Assembly: GCA_017744365.1 (NCBI GenBank) | Contig: JAGIBL010000001.1 | Span: 310,001-374,000, forward strand | Source: Nocardioidaceae bacterium | GTDB lineage: Bacteria > Actinomycetota > Actinomycetes > Propionibacteriales > Nocardioidaceae | Length of the DNA stretch: 64,000 nt | Direction of reading: 5' to 3' | In this document: one piece after another, positions 33,875-43,414 of the stretch | Numbering within the stretch: position 1 is the stretch's first letter | How the letters are laid out: each line of letters opens with the position of its first letter | Notes under the pieces: model-generated | What the model was told of the DNA's origin: nothing | Databases searched by the model: none | What the model saw: only the letters and a program-made list of their open reading frames with translations | Made by a program: the position numbers and the translations under genes

Positions 33875-34413
33875 CCGACGAGCTGGTCGCCCTCGTCGAC
33901 CCCGAGGGCCGCGTCATCGGGAACGCACCGCGCTCCGTCGTACGGCGGGACAACCTGCTGCACTCCGCCACCGCCGTGCTGGTGCGCGACCCGGCCGGGC
34001 GGATCTACGTGCACCAGCGCAGCGACACCAAGGACTGGGCACCCGGGCAGTGGGACGCGGCCGCCGGCGGCGTGATCGTGGTCGGCGAGGTGCCCGACTC
34101 CTCCGCGGTGCGCGAGCTGGCCGAGGAGCTCGGCGTCACCGGCGTCGAGCCCCGTCCGCTCGGACGGCACCTCTACGAGGACGACGGCACCCGCTGCTTC
34201 GAGTACGCCTACGAGGTCGTCTGGGACGGCGACATCATCCACCAGCCCGACGAGGTCGCCGAGGGTCGCTGGGCCACCCTGGCCGAGCTGGCCGCGCTCC
34301 TGGCCGACGGCACCCCGTTCGTGCCGGACACGCGGCAGCTGCTGGGGCTGCTGGCGGCGCAGGGGATCGGGGATTACGCGGAGCTCAGCGGTCCGAGCCC
34401 GAAGAGCCGGTGA
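33871..34413 (+). CDS. Nudix hydrolase
   Basis: 180 residues. Nudix box G-G-V-I-V-V-G-E-V-P-D-S-S-A-V-R-E-L-A-E-E-L-G-V (about 60-83) fits G-x5-E-x7-R-E-U-x-E-E-x-G-U. The N-terminal V-D-P-E-G-R-V-I-G and Y-V-H-Q-R-S-D-T-K-D-W-A-P-G-Q-W-D resemble YfcD/isopentenyl-diphosphate-isomerase-like Nudix proteins, so a diphosphate substrate such as a nucleoside diphosphate derivative is likely. ATG 33871 overlaps the upstream stop by four bases. The 3' end overlaps the convergent TPR gene by 29 bp. Confidence 0.85.
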   Translation: MTDELVALVDPEGRVIGNAPRSVVRRDNLLHSATAVLVRDPAGRIYVHQRSDTKDWAPGQWDAAAGGVIVVGEVPDSSAVRELAEELGVTGVEPRPLGRHLYEDDGTRCFEYAYEVVWDGDIIHQPDEVAEGRWATLAELAALLADGTPFVPDTRQLLGLLAAQGIGDYAELSGPSPKSR

Positions 34414-35443
34414 GCAGGCGGACCAGTCCGGCAGTCCACCCGGCCAGGATCAGCAGACCCACCAGCAACAGGAGCACGTTGGCGACTGCCCAGGCCACGG
34501 GCCGGGGTGCGAGGCCCATCACGGTGGTGGTGAGGAGCATGGCCGCCCAGGTGCCGAAGACCGCCCGCCGCGACCGATCGGCCCTCTCCAGGACCGCGCC
34601 GAGGTGGAACCACGACCGTCCCGGAAGCCTGCGGAGCACGAGCGAGGAGGTGCCTGCGCCCAGGACCAACGTGGCCGCGAGCAAGACCGGCCTGGGCCAG
34701 TAAGGAAGGTCGTGCTCAGGGTCGGCAAGGATGCCGAGGGCGATCGCCAGCGCGGCCAGCACGGCAAGCCAGCGCAAGGCGAGACGGACCAGTAGAACGT
34801 CGTGGTTCCACCGCAGGATCTCCTCCTGCGGGGCATTGCCGAGACCGGTCGTGAGCAGCGTCCCGGCCCCGCGGAGGTTGCCCAGCTGCATCCGCAGGAT
34901 CGCCAAGTTGTTCATCGCGGCGGTGTGGTGCGGATCGACCCGGAGCGCTTCTTCGTAGGCGTCACGTGCCCGGAAGGGCGAGGCGATCGCCTGCAGGGAC
35001 AGCCCCAGGACGTTGTGCGCGTCGGCGACGTGAGGCGCCAGCCGCACTGCTTCCCGCGCGCAGGTGACCGACTCCTTCTTCTCGGCGCGGCCCCCGTCCT
35101 GCAGCGCACAGGCGAGGACGTGATGCGTCTGCCACCACGACGGAGCCAGTCGGACTGCCTGACGGGCAACCGCGATCGCCTGCGGACGGTCCGCCTCGAC
35201 CAGGGCACGGGCGAGCAGGACCTGGTGCGCCGCACTCTCCGGCTCGAGCGCGATGGCGCTCCGAGCAAACCTGGCTGCCGAGAGCAGCCGGTGCTGCCGG
35301 ATCTGCGTCTCGGCGAGCATGGCCAGCGCCCTGACCGACTCCGGTTCGGTGACGAGCAGGGTGCGCAGTCGCTCCTCCGCCTCGGCGTAGCGGCCCAGGT
35401 CGATCAGGCCGGAGACCCGGGCGAGCTCGTGCTCGTGGTCCAT
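34385..35443 (-). CDS. TPR protein with four-helix C-terminal membrane domain
   Basis: 352 residues. N-terminal two thirds (about 1-215) contain five to six TPR-like helical pairs (e.g. G-R-Y-A-E-A-E-E-R-L-R, A-L-E-P-E-S-A-A-H-Q, V-R-L-A-P-H-V-A-D-A-H-N-V-L-G-L). The C-terminal part has four hydrophobic segments and ends in a short polar tail. No enzymatic motif. The gene is five bases after the preceding TPR gene, which follows the AAA ATPase by one overlapping base, so all three form an operon. Two paralogues with the same topology lie at 35449-36495 and 38267-39322. Confidence 0.8.
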   Translation of the reverse strand: MDHEHELARVSGLIDLGRYAEAEERLRTLLVTEPESVRALAMLAETQIRQHRLLSAARFARSAIALEPESAAHQVLLARALVEADRPQAIAVARQAVRLAPSWWQTHHVLACALQDGGRAEKKESVTCAREAVRLAPHVADAHNVLGLSLQAIASPFRARDAYEEALRVDPHHTAAMNNLAILRMQLGNLRGAGTLLTTGLGNAPQEEILRWNHDVLLVRLALRWLAVLAALAIALGILADPEHDLPYWPRPVLLAATLVLGAGTSSLVLRRLPGRSWFHLGAVLERADRSRRAVFGTWAAMLLTTTVMGLAPRPVAWAVANVLLLLVGLLILAGWTAGLVRLLTGSSGSDR

Positions 35444-35448
35444 CGGGC

Positions 35449-36495
35449 TCAACCGCGCCTGAAGGCGCCCCGGACCAGCCCGACCAGCCCACCGGCGATC
35501 ACGGCGAGCCCGAGCAGGCGCAGGATCCAGAGGATGACCAGGCCCGTCCCCAGCGCCATCGAACGCGGCGCGAGCCCGATCACCACGACCCCGGCGGAGA
35601 GCGCCACGAAGCCGGCGACGAGGGCCCGCTGCGGCCAGGGGATCCGGGTAAACAGACCGCGCGCCCACAGGTGCGCACCGCGCGGCAGGTGCCGGGTGAC
35701 CCGCCGGGTCGCGACCGCGTAGAGGCCGAGCAGCGCCACCACGGTCGCGACCCGGACCGGGTACGGCGCCCGGCCTCCGGCCAGGCCCGCCAGCAGCACC
35801 CCGAGCGCGGCCAGCGCGAGCCAGAGCCGGCGGACCAGGCGCAGCAGCAGCACGTCGTAGTTCTGGTGCAGCATCGGCCGCTGCGCGTCGATCGACAGCG
35901 CCGAGGTCAGCATCTGGCCGGCGTCGGAGAGCCTGCCCCCGTCGATGGCGCTGCCGGCGAGGTTGTTCATCGCGGTCCCGTTCTCCGGGTCCAGCCGCAG
36001 CGCCTCGCGGAACGCGCGCTCGGACTCCGCGACCAGGTTCAGGTCGTCCAGGCAGAGGCCGGCGAGGTTGTGCGCGTGCGACTCGTACGGCGCCAGCCGG
36101 ACCGCCTCGTTCGCGCTGTCGAGCGCCTCGCGGCTGCGCGGCCGCCGGCCCGATCGCAGCGCCATCCCGAGGGTGTAGTGGGTGCTCCAGTCCGAGGGCG
36201 CCAGCCGGGTCGCCTCGCGCGCCACCCGGACGGCTTCCTCCTGCCGCCCGAGCGCGCTCAAGGCGCTTGCCAGCAGCACGTGGGCGTTGGCCTCGGCAGG
36301 GTCGGCCGCCACCGCGCGCCGCCCGCTTTCGACGGCCTCCTGGTCACGGTCCTGGTGCAGCAGCACGCTGGTGAGCAGCCGCAGCGCGTACCCGGACTCG
36401 GCGTTCCCCGCCAGGTGGTGGCGGACGATCTGCTCGGCCTCCCGATGGCGACCGAGGTCGACGAGCGCCTCGGCCCGGCCGAGCTCGCGATCCAT
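35449..36495 (-). CDS. TPR protein with four-helix C-terminal membrane domain
   Basis: 348 residues. Same plan as the neighbour: TPR solenoid (about 1-200), with L-G-R-H-R-E-A-E-Q-I-V, A-D-P-A-E-A-N-A-H-V-L-L-A, L-D-P-E-N-G-T-A-M-N-N-L-A, then a four-helix membrane domain. The last TPR, N-G-T-A-M-N-N-L-A, is nearly identical in both paralogues. ATG 36495 overlaps the stop of the AAA ATPase (TGATG). The TPR face is probably cytoplasmic and could bring partners to the ATPase at the membrane. No known family name. Confidence 0.8.
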   Translation of the reverse strand: MDRELGRAEALVDLGRHREAEQIVRHHLAGNAESGYALRLLTSVLLHQDRDQEAVESGRRAVAADPAEANAHVLLASALSALGRQEEAVRVAREATRLAPSDWSTHYTLGMALRSGRRPRSREALDSANEAVRLAPYESHAHNLAGLCLDDLNLVAESERAFREALRLDPENGTAMNNLAGSAIDGGRLSDAGQMLTSALSIDAQRPMLHQNYDVLLLRLVRRLWLALAALGVLLAGLAGGRAPYPVRVATVVALLGLYAVATRRVTRHLPRGAHLWARGLFTRIPWPQRALVAGFVALSAGVVVIGLAPRSMALGTGLVILWILRLLGLAVIAGGLVGLVRGAFRRG

Positions 36496-37721
36496 CAGCT
36501 GAGGCCGCGCTTGCGCAGGTACTTGGCCAGCTCGTCGTACTCGCCGCTCTGGTTCGCGAACAGCGCCACGTTGCGAGCGGTCTCCATCCACGGCCCGATC
36601 GACGGACGGACCTCGGCGAGCGCCGCGTCCAGGTCGGGCATCCCGATCATCCGGGCCTGACCGGAGGAGGCCGAGTCCATCAGGGCGTGCTCGCTGGCGG
36701 TGTCGCACAGGTGGGCCAGGTCCGCGCCGGAGTAGCCCTCGGTGCGCTTGGCGAGCTTGCGCACGTCGATGTTCGCCACCGGCCGGTCGCGCAGGTGGTA
36801 CCGGAGGATGGCCTCGCGCGCCGACTGGTCCGGCGGCAGCACCAGCAGGGTCCGGTCGAGGCGGCCGGGCCGGCGCAGCGCCGGGTCCACGTCCCACGGG
36901 TGGTTGGTCGCGCCGAGGACGTAGACGCCCTCGTTGCTGGATCCGATGCCGTCGAGCTCGGTCAGCAGCTGGTTCACCGTGGTGCGCATCCCGGTGTTCC
37001 GGGTCATGGTGCGCTTCTGGCCGATCGCGTCCAGCTCGTCGAGGAACAGCACGCACGGCGCGGAGGCGCGCGCGATCTCGAACAGCTCCTTGACGTTCTT
37101 CTCGCTGTTGCCGATGTACATGTCCAGGACGTCAGCCAGCGAGACGCTGAGGAAGCGCGCCTCGAGCTCGCCGGCGACAGCGCGGGCGAGGAAGGTCTTG
37201 CCGCACCCGGGAGGTCCGTAGAGCAGCAGTCCGCCGCGCAGCGACTTCTTGTAGAGCGTGCGCAGCTCCGGGTTCCGGAGCGGGGCCAGGAAGCTGGCGT
37301 CGAGGCGCTTCTTCACCTCGGTCATGCCACCCACGTCGGCGAGCCGGATGCCGGTCGGCTCCACGTCGTACGGCGACACGGCAGTGCCCTCGTCGGAGCC
37401 GTCGACGAACATCGGCGGGACCACCCCGTCGAGCTCCTCCTCGGCCTGCTGCCAGTCGAACCCGCCCCCAGGGGCCGGCGGCCGGGGCGGTGGAGTCGGT
37501 GGAGTCGGCGCAGCCGGGGGCGCGGTTCCCATGGCCCGGGTCATCAGAGCGCGGGCTGCCTCGGAGTCCGGGTCGTGGGCCAGCGCCGTGGCCGCGTGCC
37601 GGATCGCGTCGGCCGAGCGGCCCGCGGCGAGCAACAGGTCGGCCACGTGCAGGCGCAGCGCGACGTCGTCCGGGTTGGCCGCGACCGCGGCCTCCAGGCT
37701 CGTCAGCAACGATTCGTCCAC
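36495..37721 (-). CDS. AAA ATPase with N-terminal TPR-like region
   Basis: 408 residues from GTG 37721 (GGAGG upstream). N-terminal 60 residues resemble one TPR pair, then a Pro-rich linker, a short conserved segment, and a FtsH/Cdc48-type AAA core: Walker A G-P-P-G-C-G-K-T (about 168-175), Walker B L-F-L-D-E-L-D (about 230), second region of homology N-H-P-W-D-V-D-P-A-L-R-R-P-G-R-L-D-R with two arginine fingers. There is no protease domain or transmembrane helix, so it needs partners for substrate handling; the following TPR membrane proteins are the natural candidates. A TAGAGT hexamer (minus, 37751-37746) may be its -10. Confidence 0.87.
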   Translation of the reverse strand: MDESLLTSLEAAVAANPDDVALRLHVADLLLAAGRSADAIRHAATALAHDPDSEAARALMTRAMGTAPPAAPTPPTPPPRPPAPGGGFDWQQAEEELDGVVPPMFVDGSDEGTAVSPYDVEPTGIRLADVGGMTEVKKRLDASFLAPLRNPELRTLYKKSLRGGLLLYGPPGCGKTFLARAVAGELEARFLSVSLADVLDMYIGNSEKNVKELFEIARASAPCVLFLDELDAIGQKRTMTRNTGMRTTVNQLLTELDGIGSSNEGVYVLGATNHPWDVDPALRRPGRLDRTLLVLPPDQSAREAILRYHLRDRPVANIDVRKLAKRTEGYSGADLAHLCDTASEHALMDSASSGQARMIGMPDLDAALAEVRPSIGPWMETARNVALFANQSGEYDELAKYLRKRGLS

Positions 37722-37745
37722 GTAGGGCCTCCGATCTCGGGAGCG

Positions 37746-37751
37746 ACTCTA
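37746..37751 (-). promoter_or_regulatory. -10 hexamer TAGAGT of the AAA/TPR operon
   Basis: Reverse complement of ACTCTA, 24 bp upstream of GTG 37721; it would give a short leader with the GGAGG site. Confidence 0.35.
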
Positions 37752-37783
37752 GGCGTTCGGCGCTCGGGCCAGGCGAAAACGGA

Positions 37784-37800
37784 ACCCCCAGTGTGGGGGT
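37784..37800. promoter_or_regulatory. Inverted repeat ACCCCC-N5-GGGGGT
   Basis: Six-base perfect arms in the divergent gap between the AAA operon and the SnoaL-like gene. A second imperfect palindrome GTCGG-C-CCGAC abuts it (37801-37811). Possible operator for a dimeric regulator; none is identifiable nearby. Confidence 0.35.
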
Positions 37801-37822
37801 GTCGGCCCGACGTCTCCGGGGC

Positions 37823-37828
37823 TAGCGT
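37823..37828 (+). promoter_or_regulatory. -10 hexamer TAGCGT
   Basis: In the context CTAGCGTCG, 35 bp before ATG 37864. The same nine bases occur before the DsrE-like gene (45021-45029), suggesting one promoter class. Confidence 0.35.
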
Positions 37829-37863
37829 CGCTTCCGAGGGGGACCCCTAGAGAGGCGCAGCAG

Positions 37864-38238
37864 ATGGAAGCAGCGGTCAACAAGCAGGCAGCGATCAACG
37901 GCTACGCGGCGTTCTCGGCGATGGACCCCGAGGCCGCCATGAAGGACATCTCCGACTCGATCCTGTGGGTCGTCGGCGGCAACAACCTGCTCACCGGGGA
38001 GTACGTCGGCAAGCAGGCGGTCGGCGACCTGTGGATGAAGATCGTCGAGAAGGGGTTCAAGACGACCCCGCGCGAGTTCATCGCCGAGGGCGACAAGGTG
38101 GTCGTGCTCTGCGACACCGAGCTCGACGGAGAGCTGGGGCAGACCGCCGACGTGCTCAGCTACGACGCCGAGGGCAAGCTGGTCCGCTTCGACACGTTTG
38201 GCGACGAGGCGGTGCTGGACCGGGTGTTCCCGATCTGA
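37864..38238 (+). CDS. SnoaL/NTF2-like protein
   Basis: 124 residues. A compact alpha-plus-beta protein with the NTF2-like pattern: helical start, D-S-I-L-W-V-V-G-G-N-N, G-x-A-V-G-D-L-W, and strands ending in D-T-F-G-D-E-A-V. Family proteins are small enzymes, ligand binders or immunity-like proteins; no catalytic residues can be fixed. Flanked by the AAA/TPR operon (divergent) and the third TPR membrane protein (convergent), so it may belong functionally with them. Confidence 0.7.
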   Translation: MEAAVNKQAAINGYAAFSAMDPEAAMKDISDSILWVVGGNNLLTGEYVGKQAVGDLWMKIVEKGFKTTPREFIAEGDKVVVLCDTELDGELGQTADVLSYDAEGKLVRFDTFGDEAVLDRVFPI

Positions 38239-38266
38239 CCTGGCTGACCGGGCACGTCCACAGGGG

Positions 38267-39322
38267 CTAGCGGCGACGCAGGTCGCGGCTGATCTCGATG
38301 GCGGCGGCCACCATCATGTTGGCGACCAGCCAGCAGAACCCGGCGATGAACACGAGCAGAACCGGGGCGTCGCCGATCCCGGGGAGCGAGCCCAGCACCA
38401 CGATCGCCACGGTCAGCGCCGGGAGTGCCAGCACGACCAGCCGCACCGGGAACAACAGGTGGCGCAGCGCCGACGGCGGCCAGAACACGATCGGAGCAGC
38501 CAGCCGGCGGTTGACGCGGCGCAGCCACGCCGCGCCCGCGACCGCGCCCGCGAGCAGCACGGCCAGCCGCACCGGGGCCGCCACGCCGTGCGCGATCAGG
38601 AAGGCGGCGACGCCGCTGGCCGGCAGCATCGCCAGGTAGAGGCTCAGCACCGCGGTGAAGGAGACGCCTCGGAACGTGCGGTGCAGCTCACGGTCCTGCG
38701 GGTCCATGGCCAGGGCCGCGCTGACCGCCTGGGCGGCGTCGGCGACGCCGCCGGTGCCGAGCCGGGCGCGGGAGAGCCCGTTGAGCGCGTCCGTGTTCGT
38801 CGGGTCGATGCGCAGCGCCTCGCTGTAGGCGTGCGAGGCGGACTCGGGCGCGCCGACGAAGTCGTGACAGGCGCCGGCCAGGACGTAGCCCGCCGGCAGC
38901 GTGGGCGCGAGCGCGATCGTCTCCTCGGCACACCGCAGCGCGGCCCGGTAGCGGTCCTTGCGACGGCCCTCGCCGCCGTACAGGGTCACCTGGCCGAGGG
39001 TGTAGTGCGCGCGCCAGTCGTGCGGCGCGAGCCGGACCGCCTCGGACGCGGCGATCAGCGCCTCCGCGTTCCGCCGGTTCGCGCGCAGCAGGTGTGCACT
39101 GAGCAGATGGCCGTCGGCGTTGGCCGGCTCGGCGCGCACCGCCGCGAACGCGGGCCCGAGAGCCTCCTCGCGCCGGTCCTGCGCGGCGATCGCCTCGGCC
39201 AGCAGCCGCAGCGCCGCGGCGTCGCCGGGATCCCGTGCGAGCAGCGCGCAGAGCAGCTCCTCGGCTTGAGCCGGACGGCGCAGGCCGAGCAGGTTGGCCG
39301 CGTGCTGGAGCTGCTCGTCCAT
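38267..39322 (-). CDS. TPR protein with C-terminal membrane domain, third paralogue
   Basis: 351 residues. TPR region (about 1-215) with [15 protein letters not shown], matching the P-S-D-W-S-T-H-Y-T-L-G repeat of the paralogue at 35449-36495. It ends in about four hydrophobic helices and a basic tail R-D-L-R-R-R. GGAGG lies upstream of ATG 39322. It stands alone behind the SnoaL-like gene but shares topology with the two proteins encoded beside the AAA ATPase, so it is treated as part of the same group. Confidence 0.8.
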   Translation of the reverse strand: MDEQLQHAANLLGLRRPAQAEELLCALLARDPGDAAALRLLAEAIAAQDRREEALGPAFAAVRAEPANADGHLLSAHLLRANRRNAEALIAASEAVRLAPHDWRAHYTLGQVTLYGGEGRRKDRYRAALRCAEETIALAPTLPAGYVLAGACHDFVGAPESASHAYSEALRIDPTNTDALNGLSRARLGTGGVADAAQAVSAALAMDPQDRELHRTFRGVSFTAVLSLYLAMLPASGVAAFLIAHGVAAPVRLAVLLAGAVAGAAWLRRVNRRLAAPIVFWPPSALRHLLFPVRLVVLALPALTVAIVVLGSLPGIGDAPVLLVFIAGFCWLVANMMVAAAIEISRDLRRR

Positions 39323-39450
39323 GCGTACCTCCGTGCCCGCCCTGCTCGCCGCGTGCGCACCGTCGTCCGCACTGTAGGGCGCTGCGCCGGTGCCTCGCGG
39401 GCGAACGGCCGGATGCGTCCCGGTGCCGGCGCCTGCGGAAGAATGCCCGG

Positions 39451-40560
39451 GTGAGCTCCTCCTCTCGTCGTGACGTGGTGATCCTGGGTTCGACCGGCTC
39501 CATCGGCACCCAGGCCCTGGACGTCGTCCGCGCTCATCCCGACCGCTTCCGGGTGGTCGGGCTGACCGCGGGCGGCTCCCACCCCGACCTGTACGACGCC
39601 CAGGTGGCCGAGTTCGCGCCTGCCTTCCACGGACTCGGCGAGGAGGCCTCCGTCGAGGCCGCGTCGATGCCGGCCGACGTGGTCCTCAACGGCATCACCG
39701 GCGCGGTCGGCCTGCGGCCCACGCTGGCCGCCCTGGACGCGGGCACCACGCTCGCGCTGGCCAACAAGGAGTCGCTCATCATGGGCGGCGAGGTGGTCAC
39801 CTCACGCGCGAAGCCCGGCCAGATCGTCCCGGTCGACAGCGAGCACAGCGCCCTGGCCCAGTGCCTGCGCGGCGGTCGCGCCGAGGAGGTGCGGCGGCTG
39901 GTGCTGACCGCGAGCGGGGGACCGTTCCGCGGGAGGTCGCGGGCGGCACTCGAGGACGTGACGCTCGCTGACGCGCTCGCGCACCCGACCTGGGACATGG
40001 GCCCGGTCATCACGATCAACTCCGCGACCCTGGTCAACAAGGGCCTCGAGGTGATCGAGGCGCACCTGCTCTTCGGGATCGCCTTCGAGGACATCGAGGT
40101 GGTGGTGCACCCGACCTCGGTGGTGCACTCGATGGTCGAGTTCCACGACGGGTCGACGCTGGCGCAGGCCTCGCCGCCGACGATGCTGATCCCGATCGCG
40201 CTCGGGATGGCCTGGCCGGACCGGCTGGCGGACGTGGCGCCGGCGGTCGACTGGTCCGTCGCGAACACCTGGGAGTTCCTCCCGCTCGACGACGAGGCGT
40301 TCCCGGCGGTCCGGCTGGCCCGCGAGGCCGGGACCACCGGCCGCACCGCACCGGCGGTCTACAACGCCGCCAACGAGGAGTGCGTGGCGGCGTTCCGCGC
40401 GGGCCGGCTGCCGTTCCTGGGGATCGTCGACGTGATCGGGAACGTTCTCGCGGCTCACGACGTAGGCTCGAGGACAGCCACACTCACCCTCGACGACGTG
40501 CTGGCCGCCGACGCCTGGGCACGGGCGGAGGCGACCCGGCTCCTGGAGAAGCTCGCATGA
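39451..40560 (+). CDS. dxr: 1-deoxy-D-xylulose 5-phosphate reductoisomerase
   Basis: 369 residues, slightly short. NADPH site [20 protein letters not shown], the metal/substrate block [16 protein letters not shown] and H-P-T-W-D-M-G. Catalyses the committed step of the MEP isoprenoid pathway. GTG 39451 lies six bases after AAGAAT and has no Shine-Dalgarno, so it may be leaderless. Its ATGA overlap with the M50 protease gene, followed by ispG, is the conserved actinobacterial cluster. Confidence 0.95.
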   Translation: MSSSSRRDVVILGSTGSIGTQALDVVRAHPDRFRVVGLTAGGSHPDLYDAQVAEFAPAFHGLGEEASVEAASMPADVVLNGITGAVGLRPTLAALDAGTTLALANKESLIMGGEVVTSRAKPGQIVPVDSEHSALAQCLRGGRAEEVRRLVLTASGGPFRGRSRAALEDVTLADALAHPTWDMGPVITINSATLVNKGLEVIEAHLLFGIAFEDIEVVVHPTSVVHSMVEFHDGSTLAQASPPTMLIPIALGMAWPDRLADVAPAVDWSVANTWEFLPLDDEAFPAVRLAREAGTTGRTAPAVYNAANEECVAAFRAGRLPFLGIVDVIGNVLAAHDVGSRTATLTLDDVLAADAWARAEATRLLEKLA

Positions 40561-41846
40561 ACGCCCTGCTGTACCTCGCCGGTGTGCTGGCGATCTTCCT
40601 CGGGCTGGCGACCTCGATCGCCCTGCACGAGTGCGGCCACATGATCCCGGCGCGGAAGTTCGGCGTCCGGGTGCCGCAGTTCTTCGTCGGCTTCGGCAAG
40701 ACGGTGTGGTCGTTCCGCCGCAACGGCACCGAGTACGGCCTCAAGGCGTTCCCGCTGGGTGGCTTCGTCAAGCTGATCGGGATGCTGCCGCCGCACGAGC
40801 GCGAGGGTGAGCCGGCGCGTCAGGGCGCGTTCTCGCGGCTGATCGCGGACGCCCGCGCGGCCGAGGCCGAGCTGCTCCAGCCCGGCGACGAGAAGCGGAT
40901 GTTCTACCAGCTGCCCTGGTGGAAGAAGGTCATCGTGATGGCCGGCGGCCCGACGGTGAACATCGTGCTCGCCTTCCTCCTGTTCGCGATCGTCTTCGGG
41001 TTCCACGGCGTCCCCGAGCCGACCACGACCATCGACAAGGTCTCCGACTGCGTCGTCGCCGTCCGCGCCGACCAGCCCACCCCGAAGTGCGGGCCGAGCG
41101 ACCCGGTGGCGCCGAGCAAGGCGGCCGGGCTCCGGCCGGGGGACAAGATCGTCGCCTTCGGCAGCACCCCGGTGTCGTCGTACGAGCAGCTGCAGAAGCT
41201 GATCCGCGGCAACGGGGACAAGCAGGCGTTCCTCACCATCGAGCGCGACGGCAGGGAGCAGGTGCTGCAGGCGACCACCGCGGTCAACGACATGCCCGGC
41301 CTCGACGACCGCGCGCGCAGCGAGAAGGTCGGCTACCTCGGCATCACCCCGACCGAGGTGAACGACACCAAGGGCCCGCTCTACACCCTCGGCCAGATGG
41401 GTGGATACACCGTCGACACGGTCAAGGCGCTCGGGCACCTGCCGGTCCGGCTCTGGGGCGTGGCCAAGGCGGCCGTCGGCCTGGAGGAGCGAGACCCGGA
41501 GAGCCCGATGAGCGTCGTCGGCGTCGGCCGGGTCGCCGGCGAGGCCGCCTCCGCGGACCAGGTGAGCACCGGCGACAAGATCGCGTTCGTGCTCAGCCTG
41601 CTCGCCGGGGTGAACCTGTTCCTCGGCATGTTCAACTTCGTCCCGCTGCTGCCGCTGGACGGTGGTCACATCGCCGGAGCCCTCTACGAGGCCGTACGAC
41701 GAAGGCTGGCCCGCCTCCGCGGCCGTCCCGACCCGGGCTACTTCGACGTGGCCCGGCTGCTCCCGGTCGCCTACGTGATGGCGGGTGTCCTGCTCGTCAT
41801 GACCGTGATCCTCGTCTGGGCCGACATCGCCGCGCCGGTAGCCTGA
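40557..41846 (+). CDS. rip1: M50 site-2 intramembrane metalloprotease (Rip1/RseP-like)
   Basis: 429 residues. Zinc motif H-E-C-G-H at residues 24-28 in the first helix, a PDZ domain in the middle ([14 protein letters not shown]), and L-P-L-D-G-G-H near the C-terminus (about 365-371) supplying the third zinc ligand. Cleaves membrane anti-sigma factors and other single-span proteins after a first external cut. In mycobacteria Rip1 sits in the same dxr-ispG setting. Cysteines in the periplasmic loop C-V-V-A and K-C-G are unusual but not diagnostic. Confidence 0.93.
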   Translation: MNALLYLAGVLAIFLGLATSIALHECGHMIPARKFGVRVPQFFVGFGKTVWSFRRNGTEYGLKAFPLGGFVKLIGMLPPHEREGEPARQGAFSRLIADARAAEAELLQPGDEKRMFYQLPWWKKVIVMAGGPTVNIVLAFLLFAIVFGFHGVPEPTTTIDKVSDCVVAVRADQPTPKCGPSDPVAPSKAAGLRPGDKIVAFGSTPVSSYEQLQKLIRGNGDKQAFLTIERDGREQVLQATTAVNDMPGLDDRARSEKVGYLGITPTEVNDTKGPLYTLGQMGGYTVDTVKALGHLPVRLWGVAKAAVGLEERDPESPMSVVGVGRVAGEAASADQVSTGDKIAFVLSLLAGVNLFLGMFNFVPLLPLDGGHIAGALYEAVRRRLARLRGRPDPGYFDVARLLPVAYVMAGVLLVMTVILVWADIAAPVA

Positions 41847-41851
41847 GAGCC

Positions 41852-43003
41852 ATGACGTCCGTCTCCCTCGGCATGCCCGCGGCCCCGCCGCCGGTGCTCG
41901 CGCCCCGCCGTACGACCCGGCAGATCAAGGTCGGCAAGGTGGGTGTCGGCAGCGAGTCGCCGATCTCGGTGCAGTCGATGACGACCACGCTGACCTCGGA
42001 CGTGAACAGCACCCTGCAGCAGATCGCCGAGCTGACCGCCGCCGGCTGCGACATCGTGCGGGTGGCCTGCCCGAGCCAGGACGACGCGGACGCGCTGCCG
42101 GAGATCGCGCAGCACTCGCAGATCCCGGTCATCGCCGACATCCACTTCCAGCCCAAGTACGTGTTCGCGGCCATCGAGGCCGGCTGCGCCGCCGTCCGCG
42201 TGAACCCCGGCAACATCAAGAAGTTCGACGACCAGATCAAGGAGATCGCCGCCGCCGCGAGCGACCACGGCACCTCCCTCCGGATCGGCGTCAACGCCGG
42301 CTCGCTGGACCCGCGGCTGCTCGCCAAGTACGGCAAGGCGACCCCGGAGGCGCTCGTCGAGTCGGCCAAGTGGGAGGCCTCGCTCTTCGAGGAGCACGGC
42401 TTCCGCGACTTCAAGATCTCGGTCAAGCACAACGACCCCGTGGTGATGGTGCGCGCCTACGAGCTGCTCGCCGCCGAGGGCGACTGGCCGCTGCACCTCG
42501 GCGTCACCGAGGCCGGCCCCGCCTTCCAGGGCACCATCAAGTCCGCGACGGCGTTCGGCGCCCTGCTCTCCCAGGGCATCGGCGACACCATCCGGGTGAG
42601 CCTGAGCGCGCCGCCGGTCGAGGAGGTCAAGGTCGGCATCCAGATCCTGCAGTCGCTGAACCTGCGCCCGCGCAAGCTCGAGATCGTCTCCTGCCCCTCC
42701 TGCGGACGCGCCCAGGTCGACGTCTACACCCTCGCCGAGCGGGTCACCGCGGGCCTGGAGGGCATGGAGGTGCCGCTGCGCGTCGCCGTGATGGGCTGCG
42801 TCGTCAACGGTCCCGGCGAGGCCCGCGAGGCTGACCTCGGGGTCGCCTCCGGCAACGGCAAGGGCCAGATCTTCGTCAAGGGCGAGGTCATCAAGACCGT
42901 GCCCGAGTCGCAGATCGTGGAGACCCTCATCGAGGAGGCGATGCGCCTCGCCGAGGACATGGAACCGGTCGACGGCGCGAGCGCCGAGGTCACCGTCTCG
43001 TGA
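41852..43003 (+). CDS. ispG: 4-hydroxy-3-methylbut-2-enyl-diphosphate synthase
   Basis: 383 residues, normal for the bacterial form. N-terminal TIM barrel with V-Q-S-M-T-T-T and D-I-H-F-Q-P; C-terminal iron-sulfur domain with S-C-P-S-C-G-R (Cys about 281 and 284) and [10 protein letters not shown] (Cys about 316). Converts MEcPP to HMBPP in the MEP pathway, using flavodoxin or ferredoxin electrons. Five bases after the M50 gene. Confidence 0.96.
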   Translation: MTSVSLGMPAAPPPVLAPRRTTRQIKVGKVGVGSESPISVQSMTTTLTSDVNSTLQQIAELTAAGCDIVRVACPSQDDADALPEIAQHSQIPVIADIHFQPKYVFAAIEAGCAAVRVNPGNIKKFDDQIKEIAAAASDHGTSLRIGVNAGSLDPRLLAKYGKATPEALVESAKWEASLFEEHGFRDFKISVKHNDPVVMVRAYELLAAEGDWPLHLGVTEAGPAFQGTIKSATAFGALLSQGIGDTIRVSLSAPPVEEVKVGIQILQSLNLRPRKLEIVSCPSCGRAQVDVYTLAERVTAGLEGMEVPLRVAVMGCVVNGPGEAREADLGVASGNGKGQIFVKGEVIKTVPESQIVETLIEEAMRLAEDMEPVDGASAEVTVS

Positions 43004-43398
43004 TCCTCGTCGAGGACTTCCCGGGCGACCCGACCTTCGCCGATCAGCCGAGCATGGGCATCCCGGGAGTCTTCGTGTTCTTCTTCGTGCTCGTCCTCGC
43101 CATCGGCATCGGGGGCACCATCTGGCGGGTCACCGCCGCCCGCGACATGGCGCGCCGTTCCGGGCTCGACGCCGACGAGGCCACCGCGATGACCCTGCTC
43201 TCCGACCACGGCCTGGAGGCTACCTACCTGGCCTCCCACATCGAGCCCCACCTGCGCCCCGGACAGCCCGCGGCCCAGAGCCAGACGCCGAAGCCCGCCG
43301 CCGAGCGGCTCGCCGAGCTCGCCTCCCTGCGCGACAGCGGCGCGATCACCGAGGCCGAGTACGCCGAGCGCCGCAAGGCCGTCATCGACAGCGTCTGA
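43000..43398 (+). CDS. Single-span membrane protein with SHOCT motif
   Basis: 132 residues from GTG 43000 overlapping the ispG stop (GTGA). One hydrophobic helix (about 22-43, [14 protein letters not shown]) then a polar linker and the C-terminal SHOCT motif [28 protein letters not shown] is a short oligomerisation or interaction helix pair in many bacterial proteins. Function unknown. Confidence 0.75.
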   Translation: MILVEDFPGDPTFADQPSMGIPGVFVFFFVLVLAIGIGGTIWRVTAARDMARRSGLDADEATAMTLLSDHGLEATYLASHIEPHLRPGQPAAQSQTPKPAAERLAELASLRDSGAITEAEYAERRKAVIDSV

Positions 43399-43402
43399 GC
43401 CC

Positions 43403-43408
43403 TACGCT
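43403..43408 (+). promoter_or_regulatory. -10 hexamer TACGCT, leaderless promoter
   Basis: Ends six bases before GTG 43415 of the HD/LuxR gene; no Shine-Dalgarno. Confidence 0.5.
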
Positions 43409-43414
43409 GGGCGC

